Assembly: GCA_020629135.1 (NCBI GenBank)
Contig: JAHDDX010000008.1
Span: 1-57,747 of the forward strand
Origin: Hellea sp.
GTDB taxonomy: Bacteria; Pseudomonadota; Alphaproteobacteria; Caulobacterales; Maricaulaceae
Direction of reading: 5' to 3'
Length of the DNA: 57,747 nt
Part shown: positions 8,706-17,648 of the stretch, piece by piece
Numbering within the stretch: position 1 is the first letter of the stretch
Layout: each line of letters starts with the position of its first letter
The notes under the pieces: model-generated
Told to the model about the DNA's origin: nothing
Database searches by the model: none
What the model saw: the letters and a program-made list of their open reading frames with translations, nothing else
Made by a program: the position numbers and the translations under genes

Positions 8706-9632
8706 ATGATGTCGAGCGATACAATTACAGGCGTTATTGTCATCCTTTCCATGGGCTTTTTAGCATTGTCGATTGTGCTTATATTCATGGCAATGCGTAG
8801 CGCCCTTGAAGAAAGTCGCCGCATTAAAGCGCGATTGGCCGATAAAATTGAAGAACCCAATGAAAGTATTTTTCAACATACAAAAGCAATTGAAAGCCTC
8901 GGGAACTATGTTTCGCTGCCGGGTGAAGAAGAGATTTCAAAGCTTCGATTTGAGTTGACCCAAGCCGGATATTTTCGGGCATCTTCTGTGAAGACTTATT
9001 TGGCGATGCGCTTGATTTGCTTGTTTATTCCCCAATTTTTTATTCTCATTTTTTGGGGCAGAATGAGTAACTTATTGGGCTTGAATTACGCCATCATGCT
9101 GGCTTGTTCTGTAACATTGATTGGATTTATGGGGCCACAATTTTTCATCCGATGGCGCAAAGCGAAACGCAGGGATCAGGTTCGCAAGGGTTTCCCGGAT
9201 ATGATGGACCTTTTGGTCGCGTGTATCGAAGCTGGCCTTAGCTTAAATGCTGGATTGCTTCGAGTTTCAGAGGAAATCGGAGGGCGGTATCCGGCGCTTA
9301 AGGTCAATCTCGATGTGCTAAATGTCGAGTTGCGAGCTGGACGAGACCGGCATGAAGGCATGCGAACATTTGCGGATCGAGTCAATCTGGACGAAGCAAA
9401 AGCTTTGGCTGTCATGCTAAAACAAGCTGAGGAAATGGGATCGAGTATGGGCGCTGCTTTGAGAACTTTCGCGACAGACATGCGTCACAAACGCATGATG
9501 CGGGCGGAAGAAAAAGCGATGGCGTTGTCGGCTAAACTGACCGTGCCGCTTATCCTGTTTATTTTTCCAGCAATAATGGCGATGTTGCTCCTGCCAGCAG
9601 GAGTCAGAGTTGCCCGCGGTTTCGCGGCTTAA
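8706..9632 (+). CDS. tadC: Tad pilus inner-membrane platform protein TadC (CpaH)
   Basis: 308-aa paralogue of TadB with a T2SS F domain. N-terminal helix (about 8-28), a central hydrophobic pair (about 98-140), then the F domain with FPDMMDLLVACIEAGLSL and LKQAEEMGSSMGAALRTFA, and a C-terminal helix ending in LLLPAGVRVARG. Two adjacent ATG codons (8706, 8709) are equally plausible starts. Its stop shares one base with the tadD start (TAATG), giving translational coupling. Confidence 0.93.
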   Translation: MMSSDTITGVIVILSMGFLALSIVLIFMAMRSALEESRRIKARLADKIEEPNESIFQHTKAIESLGNYVSLPGEEEISKLRFELTQAGYFRASSVKTYLAMRLICLFIPQFFILIFWGRMSNLLGLNYAIMLACSVTLIGFMGPQFFIRWRKAKRRDQVRKGFPDMMDLLVACIEAGLSLNAGLLRVSEEIGGRYPALKVNLDVLNVELRAGRDRHEGMRTFADRVNLDEAKALAVMLKQAEEMGSSMGAALRTFATDMRHKRMMRAEEKAMALSAKLTVPLILFIFPAIMAMLLLPAGVRVARGFAA

Positions 9633-10525
9633 TGCGTAAATATCTAACATCTTTTGTTGTATTGCTGGGTGCCTGTGCCACGGCACCGGAAATTTCGTCA
9701 TTCTCTGAAAATATTAAACTGGTTGAATCAGTTTCCCATTCCAAGATGAATGCGGATGAAACCCTTTCTCAAGCACACCAAGCTTATGAGAATGAGCAAT
9801 ATGGAAAAAGTTTAGATTTATACAATCGAGTTGTCCTTCGGGATCCATCTCACCTTTCGGCAAGAATTGGGTTTGCAAATGCGGCCCTTGCATTGGGTAA
9901 AGCTGATCTTGCGCGGGAACAGTTTCTTCAGCTGACGGAATATGGTCTGGATGAAACTCAAATGGATCAGGTGTTGGCTGGACTGGCTCTAGCGGATGTT
10001 TTTTCCGGAAAATCCAAAGCTCCAATTCACCGACTTTCTGAAGCGCTAAAGCACATTGATGCCGATCCAAGGCTATGGAGCGCTAAAGGCCAGTTTCTGG
10101 ATGCGCAAGGCGATTGGCTAGAGGCACAGGATGCTTATATCGCAGCCCTTAAAACAGGTCGCGCTCATTCAAAGACCATCAATAATATGGGCATGTCGCT
10201 TTTAAAACAGGGGCGGATAGATGAGGCGAAGGCCAAGTTCGAGCAGGCCTTGGAATTGCAACCTGGTTCACGCCTTTATGACAATAACCGTCGACTGGCA
10301 TTGTTTATGAAGAAAGACATCATCGAAGGATTGCGTGAATTTCCAGAAAACCGCGCAGCGTCACTTTTGAACGATGCTGGCTTTATCGCGATGCAAAATG
10401 AGGAATTTGTACTGGCCGTATATCTGCTTGAGAAAGCGATTGAAATCAGTCCGACCTATCATATCAAAGCGGTCGAAAACTTAAAACTGGCCGAAGCGCG
10501 ACTTAGCGGGTCAGAACCCGGCTGA
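9632..10525 (+). CDS. tadD: TadD-like TPR lipoprotein
   Basis: 297 aa with a lipoprotein signal (VVLLGAC, Cys at about residue 15) and several tetratricopeptide repeats: [64 protein letters not shown] and others. TadD lipoproteins assist secretin or pilus assembly in Tad systems, and its position as last gene of the operon is usual. The 3' end overlaps the end of the convergent glpK by 23 bp; the overlap contains GGGT/ACCC complementarity but no T-tract, so no clear terminator is visible. Confidence 0.88.
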   Translation: MRKYLTSFVVLLGACATAPEISSFSENIKLVESVSHSKMNADETLSQAHQAYENEQYGKSLDLYNRVVLRDPSHLSARIGFANAALALGKADLAREQFLQLTEYGLDETQMDQVLAGLALADVFSGKSKAPIHRLSEALKHIDADPRLWSAKGQFLDAQGDWLEAQDAYIAALKTGRAHSKTINNMGMSLLKQGRIDEAKAKFEQALELQPGSRLYDNNRRLALFMKKDIIEGLREFPENRAASLLNDAGFIAMQNEEFVLAVYLLEKAIEISPTYHIKAVENLKLAEARLSGSEPG

Positions 10526-11999
10526 CGGCCTGAGACCACCCTTCCAGTCGCTTATGGCGTTCTGTTTTGTCCATTGAGGGCTCAAATCGGCGTTCGCGCT
10601 GCCAACGGCCCGATATATCGTTCAAATCGGCATAAATTCCAGCCTGCAGTCCGGCGAGATAAGCCGCACCCAGTGCGGTCGTTTCCATGATTACCGGGCG
10701 GTCGACGGGAATGTCAATGATATCTGACAGGCGCTGGACAACCCAGTTATTGGCAACCATGCCACCATCAATTCGAAGTGTTGAAGGGGTGACGCCGTCA
10801 TCTGAAAAAGCGGCGAACAGATCCTGTGTCTGATAACAAATACTTTCCAGTGTTGCGCGGACAATGTCGGACCGATCAGTGTTTCGTGTAATACCTAACA
10901 ACGCGCCTCGCGCATTCGGATCCCAATAGGGGGCGCCCAGCCCCGTAAACGCCGGAACCAGATATAACTGATCTTCATCATCACTATCCTGAGCAAGTGC
11001 CTCAGTTTCAGACGCGTCCTGAATTAACTCGACGGCATCACGGAGCCACTGCACAGCGGCCCCGGCAATAAAGATTGAACCTTCTTGGGCATAGGTCGTC
11101 TGGCCATCGATACGGTAGGCAATTGTGGATAGGAGATTATTCCTAGAAGGCAGGACCTTAGACCCGGTATTAAGGATGACAAAACATCCCGTGCCATAGG
11201 TGCTTTTGATGTCGCCGGGCTCGAAACAACATTGTCCTATCGCGGCCGCCTGTTGATCGCCGGCTACGCCGTAAATAGGCAGTGAAATGTCGATAATATC
11301 GGGCGCTGTTGATCCATAATCATCTGCACAATTCTTTACCTCCGGAAGGATAGCCAAAGGCACGTTAAACAGTTCCAACAGGTCTGGATCCCAGGATTGA
11401 TCGCGGATGTTAAATAGGTTGGTGCGGCTGGCATTGGTCGCATCGGTTGCGTGAACCCGTCCAGCTGTAAGGCGATAAACTAAAAAGCTGTCAACGGTTC
11501 CAAAGGCCAGATCGCCTTTTTCGGCCTTCTCTCGCGCGCCTGGAACATTGTCCAAAATCCACGCTATTTTTGTCGCGCTAAAATAAGGATCATGGAGTAG
11601 CCCGGTTTTGGAATTGAGTGTCTTCACGTCCATGGTATTCGACAGGTCTTTGCAAATGGCGGCCGTTCGACGATCCTGCCAGACAATGGCGTTGTAGATG
11701 CATTCAGCCGTTTTTCGGTCCCAGACCAATGTTGTTTCGCGTTGGTTTGTAATGCCTATCGCGATAGGCTGATAGCCTGACTTAACTGTGGTACTATATA
11801 CCTCTTGAAGGGTTTGGAGTGTTGTTTCCCAGATCGCTTCGGGGTCATGTTCGACCCAACCGTCTTTTGGATAAATTTGAGGGAATTCCTGCTGTGCGGA
11901 GGCGATGGCTTCTCCGTCTACAGTGAAAGATATTACACGGGAACTGGTTGTGCCTTGATCAATGGCGAGAATAGCTTTGGGTAAATCAGACTGAGGCAT
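10503..11999 (-). CDS. glpK: Glycerol kinase
   Basis: 498 aa, the normal length for FGGY-family glycerol kinase. It phosphorylates glycerol to sn-glycerol 3-phosphate with ATP in the cytoplasm. The N-terminal phosphate-binding motif is [14 protein letters not shown] (about 11-24). [11 protein letters not shown] (glycerol/ATP lobe contact region), the central [14 protein letters not shown] and the C-terminal [12 protein letters not shown] and [12 protein letters not shown] segments are all present. No glpF or glpD is adjacent. The next gene upstream on the same strand is a small unknown 47 bp away that may be co-transcribed. Confidence 0.95.
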   Translation of the reverse strand: MPQSDLPKAILAIDQGTTSSRVISFTVDGEAIASAQQEFPQIYPKDGWVEHDPEAIWETTLQTLQEVYSTTVKSGYQPIAIGITNQRETTLVWDRKTAECIYNAIVWQDRRTAAICKDLSNTMDVKTLNSKTGLLHDPYFSATKIAWILDNVPGAREKAEKGDLAFGTVDSFLVYRLTAGRVHATDATNASRTNLFNIRDQSWDPDLLELFNVPLAILPEVKNCADDYGSTAPDIIDISLPIYGVAGDQQAAAIGQCCFEPGDIKSTYGTGCFVILNTGSKVLPSRNNLLSTIAYRIDGQTTYAQEGSIFIAGAAVQWLRDAVELIQDASETEALAQDSDDEDQLYLVPAFTGLGAPYWDPNARGALLGITRNTDRSDIVRATLESICYQTQDLFAAFSDDGVTPSTLRIDGGMVANNWVVQRLSDIIDIPVDRPVIMETTALGAAYLAGLQAGIYADLNDISGRWQRERRFEPSMDKTERHKRLEGWSQAVSRVLTR

Positions 12000-12046
12000 A
12001 TCCTGCGTTTAAAAGGTCTGAAAACTCAGGTCAAATCCTGAAAATG

Positions 12047-12289
12047 TCAGGAACGGATCAAAATCTGCGCGGCAATATATTGCAGGGCTTCTCTCAGAAC
12101 AGGTTCCGCAATGGAAAGATTTGATGGATCATCCAATATGGCACTGATGTCATCAATCAGGCTTTGCATCCGGTCTGCCGGTAAAAAATCGACATTAATA
12201 ACATTCGTATCGTCCACGGCGTGTTCTGCCCCCTGATATAGCCGATCGATCAGTCTGCCCTGATCATAGCTTAGAATTTTCTTTCCCAT
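12047..12289 (-). CDS. Small hypothetical protein
   Basis: 80 aa, not recognised. No signal peptide or membrane segment; acidic and predicted mostly helical (DRMQSLIDDISAILDDPSNLSIAEPVLREALQYIAAQIL). It starts with ATG behind GGGA and lies 47 bp upstream of glpK on the same strand, downstream of a strong terminator. It looks like a real gene by start signal and helical amphipathic pattern, but its function cannot be named. Confidence 0.55.
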   Translation of the reverse strand: MGKKILSYDQGRLIDRLYQGAEHAVDDTNVINVDFLPADRMQSLIDDISAILDDPSNLSIAEPVLREALQYIAAQILIRS

Positions 12290-12421
12290 GTTTCCCGCTC
12301 ATGTTTTTTACCACTTTTAAACAAGGCTTTCCTCGTCACGAATAGAAATAGAATAATTCCAAAGAAAAAAGCGTGATCTGAAACACGGAAGATAAACAAA
12401 ATTTATATCTGCTATAAACGA

Positions 12422-12447
12422 AAAAAGCCGGGGAAACCCGGCTTTTT
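12422..12447 (-). terminator. Bidirectional intrinsic terminator after the XRE gene
   Basis: A perfect hairpin GCCGGG-GAAA-CCCGGC flanked by A5 and T5, so it can work in both directions. It lies 50 bp past the stop of the minus-strand XRE regulator, which is the transcript it most likely ends. Confidence 0.88.
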
Positions 12448-12450
12448 CTG

Positions 12451-12480
12451 ATCATCTGCCCGTTAGAAGCGGGCAATGAT
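12451..12480 (-). other. Second hairpin in tandem with the terminator
   Basis: Inverted repeat ATCAT(c)TGCCCG - 7-base loop - CGGGCAATGAT, between the XRE stop codon and the terminator hairpin. It has no T-tract, so it is probably a 3' UTR stabilising stem rather than a terminator. An operator role is possible but less likely so far from a promoter. Confidence 0.6.
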
Positions 12481-12496
12481 TCGTATGTAAATTTCT

Positions 12497-12898
12497 CTAT
12501 TCCAAAGCTTCGCACAGCTTCAAAATAGCGGCGCGTGTATCGCCATCATCAATATTGTCAAAAGACATCATCAGACGATGGTTTTGCTTAGTCAGTAACT
12601 TTTTCGACCAGGTATCTTCCACAAGCGGGTTAGGTTCTGAATTTTCGTCACGTTCCCCATTCAATCCATCAAAGAAGAAATTGGGCTCTGCTTCGAAGAT
12701 TTCGCATAGTTTCCACAGACGACTCGCACCAATTCGGTTTGCGCCGCGCTCATATTTCTGAATTTGCTGGAAGGTTACTCCCACTTTATCTCCCAATTCT
12801 GTCTGGGACATTTTGTGATTCAACCGAAGTAATCGTAGTCGCATTCCAACATGTCGGTCGATCACCTTGGAAGCTTCGCTAAGTTTTCTCTGGGCCAT
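12497..12898 (-). CDS. XRE-family helix-turn-helix regulator
   Basis: 133 aa. The HTH_3 domain spans about residues 18-75 (GMRLRLLRLNHKMSQTELGDKVGVTFQQIQKYERGANRIGASRLWKLCEIF), with the typical recognition-helix pattern TFQQIQKYERG. A C-terminal extension of ~55 acidic residues follows. Such short XRE proteins with 'VTFQQIQKYE.G.NR' are very common in Alphaproteobacteria, where characterised members control symbiosis, biofilm or cell-cycle genes; the target here is unknown. It is monocistronic: 139 bp of intergenic DNA upstream and tandem hairpins downstream. Confidence 0.88.
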   Translation of the reverse strand: MAQRKLSEASKVIDRHVGMRLRLLRLNHKMSQTELGDKVGVTFQQIQKYERGANRIGASRLWKLCEIFEAEPNFFFDGLNGERDENSEPNPLVEDTWSKKLLTKQNHRLMMSFDNIDDGDTRAAILKLCEALE

Positions 12899-13037
12899 GA
12901 GATTTCCTAATTTGTCTAAAGCTTAAAATTCCCCACATAGAACTTTATAGGCGCAAAGTTGCATATGTAAAAGTGAAATCCGTAATAAAGTATACACATT
13001 ATTGTTATTCCCGTTATCGGGGAATCCGGGTTAAATT

Positions 13038-14507
13038 TTAAAATCCGCCGCCTGTACTAAATCCACCTTTGCGGGTTTTTGTTGTTTTTAATCGCGGTAG
13101 CGTTTTTCTGGGACGTCTGGGAATGGATGTCCGCTTTGAGGATGACCCATTCCATCCGCCGGATCGACGGGGCAATCGGAGGCCTTCGGTCCAGTCTACC
13201 CCGCCAAAATCATTGTCTGAATACCGTCTTCTTGTGCGTTGGGCGCGCTCAATCTGGCGCCAGAAATCATTGCCTGAAAGAACACCCGCCAAAACCTGGC
13301 GCAATAACGCACCGACAAGGTCTTCGCCGCGTATAACTGAGGATGGCGAGTCGTAACGGCGCTTTTTATATCTAGAGCGGATACGTTTGAGTTCTTTTAA
13401 GGTGCGGCGATATTTTTTGACCAGATCATGGGCTTCTTCGCGGTCATCCTCAAGCGCCTCGGCAGATCGGGCTAATTTCTTCAATTGATCAATGGCTTGA
13501 TCATCAGACCGGCTTTGAGTTTGCGAAGCGATATATTTCAGCTTGCGGATCTTTTGCTTGACCAGGGCACTCTTTAATAAATCCACCGCTTCTTTATAGG
13601 GACCGGTCGTTCCACTGGCCAGATTTGCATGATCCTCCAACTGGGCTTCATGCTGTTCTTCCTGGGCCTCAATCTCCTGATCGATCTTGTCGAGGCTTTG
13701 TTGCGCTTTCAAAGATTTATCACGAAGGGCGGTGACCCCTTCATGTTTTAAGATTGCGGCCTCGACCTCCTCCAGATTGTCCCGAGACTGAGTCGCCCTT
13801 TGTTCTAAATCCTCGATATGGTTTTCCAGAGTTTTAGGAATGGAAACGATCTGATCGTAATACTTCACGGCGGTTTTATAATTGCAAAGAGAGGCCACCC
13901 AATGATCCAGGGCGCGAGTCAGAAACCAGCCTTTTGGTTTATCGGTTCCGTAACGCCGGTTTTGTAAATAGCTGAAAAATGGATCCTGACGATAAGGTCG
14001 CCCTTTGATTTTTTCATCTTCGATTGCGAGCGATAATTTCTCATGTCCGCGCGCAATCTGAGCTTCTGCTTCCTGAACCTTATCAAGTTGTGCCTGATAG
14101 GCCGGGTCGTCAATAAACTTAAGCTCAACCTCGGCCGTGCGCTTGTCATAAGCATCAATTGCGGTCGCGACCTTTTCTTCCTGGGCACGGCGCTTGGCCT
14201 CCAGTTTTTCGATGGCCTTAGCCAATTTGTTGACTTTGTTTGCAGCTTCTTGTTCCAGTCGGGCTTGAGCCAGAAGTAATTTCTCTGCCTGACGATCAAT
14301 ATATCCCAAATCACCGCCTTCTCCCTCCTTTAAAAGATTGAGACGCTCGGTTGCGATTTGTTCAAAGGCAGCGGCCTGTTGCCGTTTAAGTTCTGCCATG
14401 GACTCAGCAATGCGCGCCGGCATAGCGGCGGCCGCCTCAATCGATGCACGCGTTTGCGCTATGGCGTGGTCAATATCGTGTAATGTTCGAAGGCCGCTTT
14501 TCATCAC
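13038..14507 (-). CDS. Long coiled-coil protein paired with a DUF6384-like protein
   Basis: 489 aa with extended heptad-like, Gln/Glu/Lys/Ala-rich coiled coils (about 10-150 and 225-370). A central conserved-looking globular patch lies between them (RPYRQDPFFSYLQNRRYGTDKP, then ALDHWVASLCNYKTAVKYY). The tail is strongly basic, Arg/Ser/Gly rich and ends in GGFSTGGGF. No signal peptide or membrane segment. From memory, similar coiled-coil proteins with a 'DP.F.YL..R.YGT' block sit beside DUF6384 proteins in other Proteobacteria; the function is not known to me. It overlaps the upstream gene by 4 bp (ATGA), so the two are made together. Confidence 0.75.
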   Translation of the reverse strand: MMKSGLRTLHDIDHAIAQTRASIEAAAAMPARIAESMAELKRQQAAAFEQIATERLNLLKEGEGGDLGYIDRQAEKLLLAQARLEQEAANKVNKLAKAIEKLEAKRRAQEEKVATAIDAYDKRTAEVELKFIDDPAYQAQLDKVQEAEAQIARGHEKLSLAIEDEKIKGRPYRQDPFFSYLQNRRYGTDKPKGWFLTRALDHWVASLCNYKTAVKYYDQIVSIPKTLENHIEDLEQRATQSRDNLEEVEAAILKHEGVTALRDKSLKAQQSLDKIDQEIEAQEEQHEAQLEDHANLASGTTGPYKEAVDLLKSALVKQKIRKLKYIASQTQSRSDDQAIDQLKKLARSAEALEDDREEAHDLVKKYRRTLKELKRIRSRYKKRRYDSPSSVIRGEDLVGALLRQVLAGVLSGNDFWRQIERAQRTRRRYSDNDFGGVDWTEGLRLPRRSGGWNGSSSKRTSIPRRPRKTLPRLKTTKTRKGGFSTGGGF

Positions 14508-15481
14508 CAGTCCAATATTAAACCGCTCAGGGTCTCGGTTGAATATTCGGGCGTCAGGTGGCCGCGTTGTTTTTGCCCGATGATCGCATCTTGAATAATC
14601 TGATCGTCGCGTTTGTCGGCCGCAACCCGGTTAAACACGTTTTCTGAAACCCGCACGCCCCAGATCTTAGTCCGCTTGGTTCTTTGATCTTCTTCACTGG
14701 TGATTTGCACATTAACGAGGTTGCCATCTGCGGCCACCCCTTCCACGATCAGGTAATAATTGCGGACTTCCTGTCCGCCGTCATGATTAATACGAAAGAC
14801 ACCGCTATATTCGCCGGGACGGGATACGATCCGGATTTGATAAGCCTGTCTTAAGTCATCAGAAAAAGTCGCGAGTTCCTGCGACATTCTTTGCGCCGTT
14901 TGAACATCCCGTTTGTCGAGCGCATCCTGACCTAAGGCCAGTAATTGATCGGCCTGTGATTTCAGATCGTCCGTTGCTGCTATTTCAATCGCCGCCGCAT
15001 GTTTTTCCGCTAGATTGTCTGGCAGGGTTTGAGCGATCAGTTTTTCGATACGCTCAGATTCAACTTTTTGGGGGCGAACAAATCCGACATAATTTATCGC
15101 CGTAATGGATCCGAAAATAAGCGTCAGGGTCAGCAATAAGGGCAGCCATTTTCGGCGGTTAATATAAAGCAGTGCGAGTTTGCGCGACAATCCTTTTCGA
15201 GGCGGCTGATAGACATATCGTTGATCTTTATAGGCTGCGATGCCATCAATCACGACGTCATCTATAATATCTATGCCCTGAGCTTCATAAATGGATTGAA
15301 GATGAAGGCTGAGCTCATCTTCGCTCATTGTTTCGGTTAGATCGTGTCCGGTTAGCTCGCGTTCCTTTCGCAGCAGATCAACCACATCCATGGTCAATAT
15401 CTTGGGATCAATTTGCGATTTAGATTGAGATAGATCCGCAGATCGTTGCTTTTGCGCCAAAATATCTGCGATGTTTACCAT
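14504..15481 (-). CDS. DUF6384-like membrane protein
   Basis: 325 aa from ATG 15481 (a GTG at 15502 would add seven residues; neither has a strong Shine-Dalgarno). The N-terminal domain (about 25-95) has LTMDVVDLLRKERELTG and IYEAQGIDIIDDVVIDGIAAYKDQRYVYQPP, the pattern I associate with DUF6384. A single membrane helix (about 112-134) follows, then a helical stretch and a C-terminal beta-rich domain (about 200-290). One membrane-anchored protein with a probable extracytoplasmic sensor-like domain is consistent with this. First gene of a two-gene operon with the coiled-coil gene. Confidence 0.75.
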   Translation of the reverse strand: MVNIADILAQKQRSADLSQSKSQIDPKILTMDVVDLLRKERELTGHDLTETMSEDELSLHLQSIYEAQGIDIIDDVVIDGIAAYKDQRYVYQPPRKGLSRKLALLYINRRKWLPLLLTLTLIFGSITAINYVGFVRPQKVESERIEKLIAQTLPDNLAEKHAAAIEIAATDDLKSQADQLLALGQDALDKRDVQTAQRMSQELATFSDDLRQAYQIRIVSRPGEYSGVFRINHDGGQEVRNYYLIVEGVAADGNLVNVQITSEEDQRTKRTKIWGVRVSENVFNRVAADKRDDQIIQDAIIGQKQRGHLTPEYSTETLSGLILDW

Positions 15482-15566
15482 GAGAGTCACATAGGAAATC
15501 ACGCAGCCGGGTTCAAGTTTAATTCCTCATGGACATATTCAGGTAAAACTGATGAAAGGTCGAATT

Positions 15567-16409
15567 CTAGGAACTGTTCTCATCAATGCGATCGCGGTTT
15601 TGAGAGCCTCGCTCGCGCCAGAGCATGGCCCAATAATGAAACGGGTAAAATAACGAATCCGTCACGCCTTTGGGCACGCCCGGAACCCCTAATTTTCCCG
15701 TACTCACACCGGGATCATATCTTGTTCCAAATAGAATATCCCAAAGCGGTAAAACATCCGCAAAATTTTTGTTATAGGCCTTAGGTTCATCGGTATGATG
15801 CCAGCGGTGATAGTTCGGGGACACGATTATTTTACGTGCGGGGCCATGGGTAAACCCGAGCTGGCAATGAATATAATAATTATACCAGACTAAAATTGGC
15901 GCCGCGAAAGCAATCGCTTCTGGTGTGAAGTTTAACCACCCTATTAAAAAGAAGAAATTGATACCCATCACAACCAATTCCAGAAAGTGTACTCTTAAAC
16001 TGGTTGTCCAGGTGATATCGTCATCGGAATGATGAACCGCATGAATTCCCCAAAAATATTTAGTGTGCAAAATTCTATGGGCCCAATAGTTTGAAAAATC
16101 TGTCGCGGCACACACAATAATGACCTGTACGACCAATGGCCAACCATTCCAAAAGCCGTCAGGAAGCTGTGGCAGATAGGCGCCAAACGCCTTAATCGAA
16201 AAAATGGCTGTTGTTGTAAACAGAATTAACTTGATACAAAAATTAATCAGAAAAATGCCGATATTGGCCAAGCCATTTCTAAATCTTTGCCAGGGAAATA
16301 CCCAGCGTGTTCTTGGCCCTTGCCAGATTAGGTAAATGATTGTTGCGACAATGATGGGAGCCCCGAAGAAATCTCTCCACATTAATTGTGCTAGTTCTAT
16401 TAAAGCCAC
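15567..16409 (-). CDS. Sterol desaturase / fatty acid hydroxylase family protein
   Basis: About 280 aa integral membrane di-iron enzyme. The histidine clusters that ligate the di-iron centre are visible: HRILH, HAVHHSDDD, H at NYYIHCQLGFTHGP, and NYHRWHHTDE. At least four hydrophobic segments surround them. Family members hydroxylate or desaturate lipids such as fatty acids, carotenoids or sterols; the substrate is not readable here. Start: GTG 16409 with GGGG upstream is preferred; TTG 16451 would add 14 residues and ATG 16382 would remove nine. It follows the diheme cytochrome gene on the same strand with a gap of about 80 bp. Confidence 0.88.
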   Translation of the reverse strand: MALIELAQLMWRDFFGAPIIVATIIYLIWQGPRTRWVFPWQRFRNGLANIGIFLINFCIKLILFTTTAIFSIKAFGAYLPQLPDGFWNGWPLVVQVIIVCAATDFSNYWAHRILHTKYFWGIHAVHHSDDDITWTTSLRVHFLELVVMGINFFFLIGWLNFTPEAIAFAAPILVWYNYYIHCQLGFTHGPARKIIVSPNYHRWHHTDEPKAYNKNFADVLPLWDILFGTRYDPGVSTGKLGVPGVPKGVTDSLFYPFHYWAMLWRERGSQNRDRIDENSS

Positions 16410-16490
16410 GTTTTGCCCCGATTGTGGATTCCATTTCAATGTTCCACGCAAAAACTAGGCCAAAACCCACAAAGAGTAAAGAATGCGGAC

Positions 16491-17648
16491 TTATTTGGCT
16501 GGATCGGTGCAATTTCCGGGCATGTTTTTGATCCATTCCTCCAATAAGGCCACGCCTTCATTATGGGCCAAAGACCGCCCAAGTTCTGGCATCATGACGG
16601 CTGGATCAGTGGAGGCGGTACGGTAGACAAATATAGAGTCCTCCGGTTTTCCCGGAATGATTCCAAATAATCGTCCACCGGTGCCCGTTCCGGCGGCAAT
16701 GGGGGGCTTGCAAAGACCAAGATTAGGCCCGAACTTCGTATCCGGTTCAAGGTGAAGTCCGGAGGTGTCGGCGGGGCCGACTTTATTGTGGCAATGGGCG
16801 CAATTAATATCGAGATAGGCCCGGGCGCGCTCATTAACCGAGGCGCTATCATCATTCCAAATGGCCGTTTTATCGATTTCGACCTGTGCTGGTGCGTCAT
16901 CCAAAACCCCATTGGCCTCCCAGAATTTCAATTGATTTTCCGGCCCGGTTTCATAGGCGAAATCCCGGTTCAGATGGCGGGCCTTCGGGCCGATCGGTTC
17001 AATCTTCCGGGTTGTGTTATTCGTCGCGTGACAGCCCGCGCATTGATTGACGTTTGGCACAACATAAGCAAATTCTGTTTGTTGTTCGGCGTCGACCAGG
17101 GTCAGCGGTTTGATGTCGCCAATGCGTTTTAATTCTGCTTGGGTTTGGGCGTCGTTCCATACATAAGGCAGGGCAATCCATCCCTCTTTTCGGTGCGCCA
17201 GAATACGGGTCTCAAGAAGTCGATAACTCTCGATATTGGCGGCGTGAGAATAAATGCCGTGACTTTCATCGGGCTTTAGAACCTGTCCCTCAGATGTGCC
17301 TCGCGGGTAATAAAAGGTTTTGGTAATGACCGTACCAATTGGAAAATCAAAGCTCTGATCCGGTTGGAATTGTGCAGCACGACCATCCGGTAACCATACG
17401 GTTCGGAGCTTTAAGGCATAATCCGAAAATAAGGCTGAGTTGAGATCAAATATGATCGCCTCAGAGGCTAATTTGATTTCAACGCCGTTTGAGGCGATTT
17501 GTCCCCACTCTGTGAGTGTTTTCGGATTGCCGGATTCATGGAAAACCGGGTCGGGAACAGACAGGGTGGCCGTCGTCTCAATTGGCTCGGAATCTGGCGA
17601 ACAGGCCGATAGCCAAAGGGCAATCAGCGCGACGAAAACAAATCTCAT
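16491..17648 (-). CDS. SO2930-family diheme c-type cytochrome lipoprotein
   Basis: 385 aa with a lipoprotein signal (LWLSAC, Cys 16) and two haem c motifs, CAGCH (203-207) and CAHCH (283-287). The pattern, including the N-terminal ~190-residue beta-rich domain and the C-terminal VMMPELGRSLAHNEG, matches the SO2930/HNE_0200 family (TIGR03806). This family is known to be encoded beside a parallel beta-helix protein, exactly as here. A periplasmic electron-transfer or dehydrogenase-partner role is inferred. It overlaps the upstream beta-helix gene by 4 bp. Confidence 0.9.
   Translation of the reverse strand: MRFVFVALIALWLSACSPDSEPIETTATLSVPDPVFHESGNPKTLTEWGQIASNGVEIKLASEAIIFDLNSALFSDYALKLRTVWLPDGRAAQFQPDQSFDFPIGTVITKTFYYPRGTSEGQVLKPDESHGIYSHAANIESYRLLETRILAHRKEGWIALPYVWNDAQTQAELKRIGDIKPLTLVDAEQQTEFAYVVPNVNQCAGCHATNNTTRKIEPIGPKARHLNRDFAYETGPENQLKFWEANGVLDDAPAQVEIDKTAIWNDDSASVNERARAYLDINCAHCHNKVGPADTSGLHLEPDTKFGPNLGLCKPPIAAGTGTGGRLFGIIPGKPEDSIFVYRTASTDPAVMMPELGRSLAHNEGVALLEEWIKNMPGNCTDPAK

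Noticed and set aside
9714-10070. 118-codon antisense frame in tadD
   Set aside because: Shadow frame with no family similarity.
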